This document shows positions 61,865 to 64,000 of a DNA stretch of 64,000 nucleotides, one piece after another. Origin of the DNA: Diploscapter coronatus (Eukaryota > Nematoda > Chromadorea > Rhabditida > Rhabditidae). The notes under the pieces are model-generated. The model had not been told where the DNA came from. It saw nothing but the letters and a program-made list of their open reading frames with translations, and did no database searches. The position numbers and the translations under genes were made by a program. Numbering within the stretch: position 1 is the first letter of the stretch; every line of letters begins with the position of its first letter. The stretch lies in the NCBI GenBank assembly GCA_964036155.1, contig OZ038422.1, positions 24,451,201 through 24,515,200 on the forward strand, in the 5' to 3' direction.

Positions 61865-63255
61865 CTTCTCCTTACTTTAAGAGTGAAAATAGAACGAATA
61901 CGGTAGTGAATATCGCCTATAAAGGCGTAAAAATTCCACTTGTTCCTTTTCTATCCGCTCGGTAGACACGGTAAATGTCGTCGTATAAAAATCAGTTTCA
62001 TTTTTCGTCGCTGAAAGGGGGTTCCGATGGTTGACGTCAAGTGGTCGTCACATCGTCTGAATTCGCACGATGGAGGCACTGTAGATTTTTCTGAGATTTT
62101 TGGGGCTTCTTGAGATTCTTGGAGTTTGACTATCGCAGAAATGAACTTCGTCGTTGGGATGGAGTTTCGAATTTTTAGAGGTCACTGTAGAAAATTTGAT
62201 CTCTTTGAAACAAAGATTGATCTCTTCTCTGGAATGATAGCTGAAATGTCACTAGGTCTATAGGGCCCACAGCCAGCCTAGGGCATGGGCCGGAGAATAT
62301 AAGGATGCTTTCCTGAAAGAGCGAATAGAACTTTTCACTCTCGCTCTTTTTCGCCTCTCCATCTCCTCGAACTATTTTCCACCCAATTTTGCGTCGTGTT
62401 CTTTCGCCTCTATGTCTCCAGGACTATTTCCAATTTTCCGAGACTCACTAGCTTTCCCTCCTTCAATTCACTTTTCTAAATGCCTCAGGGATAGAGTGGC
62501 CCCGCCCCCCTTAAGGCTCTCTCTGCCTTTTCCGCTATTCAAATTGCCGCCAAAAATTGGCTGGCAGGTCAGACGGGTTTGCGGAAAATAGTATGCTTCA
62601 CAGAAGAGAGCACTGAGAAGTTGGACACGACGAAATAGCGAGAAAAGGTGAAGGAATAGAGAAAACGAGATAGCGGAGGGAAGCGAGAGAGCGAAAAGAA
62701 GCGAGGGAAATCGGGCGAGAAATGCGAGTGCCTACGTTTGCAAGCGTCGGTGTCGAATACGAGAAAGTGACCTCGCACCACTACGCACGCGACGCGTCGC
62801 ATCCGGCGATAATAGCCAAGTATTGAGAAACTTCTCCGCGTTTCGCTCGTTTTTCTACGGTTCTCGTGATTATTTTCGGGTTTTTCGCCACGTTTTTATC
62901 GATTTTTCCTTATCGATCAATCGACCGACTTGTCGGGCGAAACTCTGCTCGGGTTTTCACCGAAATCTCGTCGCTTGAACTGTAGAAAATCGCGAAAATC
63001 CTTTCAATTTTTAACGGCCATTTTCGAAATTCGACGTAAATGATTTTTGGGAGGAGTTTTGTAAAATGCTGGATAAGATTTAAGAATTTTTTTATTGGCG
63101 TAATGGCATGGGGTTATAGCCTATTTTTCCAAACATTTCTCGGTATTTTCAACTTGTTTTTTTTATCAAAAAGTTGGCTAGTTTTTCACGCCATTGCGTC
63201 ATTTGAAAATTGTCGTGAAAAGCTGAAAAATGCGTTATTTTGGCGTTTTCAGCGA
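61865..63255. promoter_or_regulatory. Divergent upstream region of gar-2 and the gene at 63256
   Basis: About 1.4 kb between two head-to-head genes. It includes a relatively CG-rich block (about 62740-62990) and two motif copies (62584-62610 and near 62628). Promoters for both genes must lie here or nearby; no factor site can be named. Confidence 0.4.
62584..62610 (-). repeat. Copy of the dispersed two-part motif
   Basis: Minus strand CTCTCTTC, 11 bases, CTATTTTC, in the gar-2 upstream region. Confidence 0.45.
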
Positions 63256-64000
63256 ATGTCATCGATTGCTGAACAACCGAACAGTTCAAGCAATGCGGGT
63301 CATGCAGCAGGTACGGGTGGTGCAGTCGGATCCGTGTCCGATTTCGGAAAAGACGCACAACGCTGGAACTTCGACAGAGATGACGTAAGACTTCGAATTT
63401 TGGAGGGGAAAATTATTTTTTTTCGAGAAAATATCAAAATTAACATAAGGAAGAACTAGTTTTTAAAGTTGGTACGGATTTTGCGAACAAAAACATGGAA
63501 ATTTGATGTTGTACGGAATAAGCAATTCGCTGAAACATATCGAGATTTCTGCTGTAAAATGTTTAACTTGTAAAATTATTTTTGAGCAAGAATTGGTGTC
63601 GAGTATCAAGAGACACTTTTAAACAGTAAATTCATAGGAAAATGTTGGTGCGCTTCCGAATTTCTACTCTCGAATATTCTATTCCAATACGCCCAATATA
63701 GCCAGCTTCCACCACTCATATTTCGCTATTTCTTTCTTAAAAAATTCCAGAACATACCTAATTTGTTATTTATGAATTTCACAATAATTTTTATCCAAAA
63801 TTGACAAAATCATAACATTCATCAGATTGTGCAATGTTACGATATCACATGCGAAAATTAACGATAAGCCTAAATAAAACGTCAACTTGCTACACTTTTT
63901 TTTACAGTAATTTACTAACTCATATATAACCAATAATATTGTTTGAAAACAAAAAAAACATTTTTTCAAAGGAATATGATTAATTTGTAGATGGAGAAGG
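63256..64000 (+). CDS. 5' end of an unrecognised gene (partial)
   Basis: The first coding exon is 63256-63384 (43 codons, MSSIAEQPNSSS to WNFDRDD), followed by a GTAAGA donor. The next exon starts at 63991 after TTTGTAG and continues off the window (ATG GAG AAG). The ATG lies 3 bases after a TTTTCAG acceptor, a typical trans-splice position. The N-terminus is Ser/Gly/Ala-rich and ends in an acidic segment, with no domain visible. It runs divergently from gar-2. I do not recognise the family; the gene structure is supported only by the splice signals and open phase-0 junctions. Confidence 0.6.

Overview
The window reads as genomic DNA of a free-living, rhabditid-type (clade V) nematode. The coding sequence is broken into many short exons with worm-type TTTTCAG/TTTCAG acceptors. 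Several genes have an acceptor a few bases before the ATG, as expected for spliced-leader trans-splicing. Six of the eight gene models belong to recognisable animal or worm families, and four of these (unc-50, unc-69, ncl-1, gar-2) have C. elegans orthologues that I recall as all lying on chromosome III, so the window probably belongs to the same ancestral linkage group. Most gene models below were built by hand, checking donor, acceptor and reading phase at every junction; all complete models close in frame.

Layout. 341-4023 (minus): OST4 then unc-50, a probable two-gene operon. 4468-5679 (plus): unc-69/SCOCO, divergent from OST4. 6609-8867 (minus): a membrane-anchored two-KH-domain RNA-binding protein. 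9371-12112 (plus): an F-box protein divergent from the KH gene. 15134-32706 (minus, with a possible extra 5' exon at 38198-38237): ncl-1, a RING/B-box/coiled-coil/NHL (TRIM-NHL, Brat-like) protein of about 898 residues in 24 coding exons. 32717-48370: a long stretch without a convincing gene, carrying low-complexity and dispersed motifs. 48371-61864 (minus): gar-2, a muscarinic-type acetylcholine receptor of 627 residues in 16 exons. A decayed MATH-like coding remnant and other coding-like fragments lie in its introns. 63256 to the end (plus): the first exons of an unrecognised gene.

Biology. The genes are housekeeping or neuronal: N-glycosylation (OST4), Golgi trafficking of receptors (UNC-50), axon outgrowth and vesicle transport (UNC-69), cholinergic signalling (GAR-2) and growth/rRNA control (NCL-1). 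No bacterial-type operon, CRISPR array, tRNA, rRNA or intact transposon was seen. The most unusual signals are three GC-AG introns in two genes, one with an overlapping GT donor that would shift the frame, and a dispersed two-part motif (CTCTCTTC, 10-11 bases, CTATTTC) found on both strands of introns and intergenic DNA.
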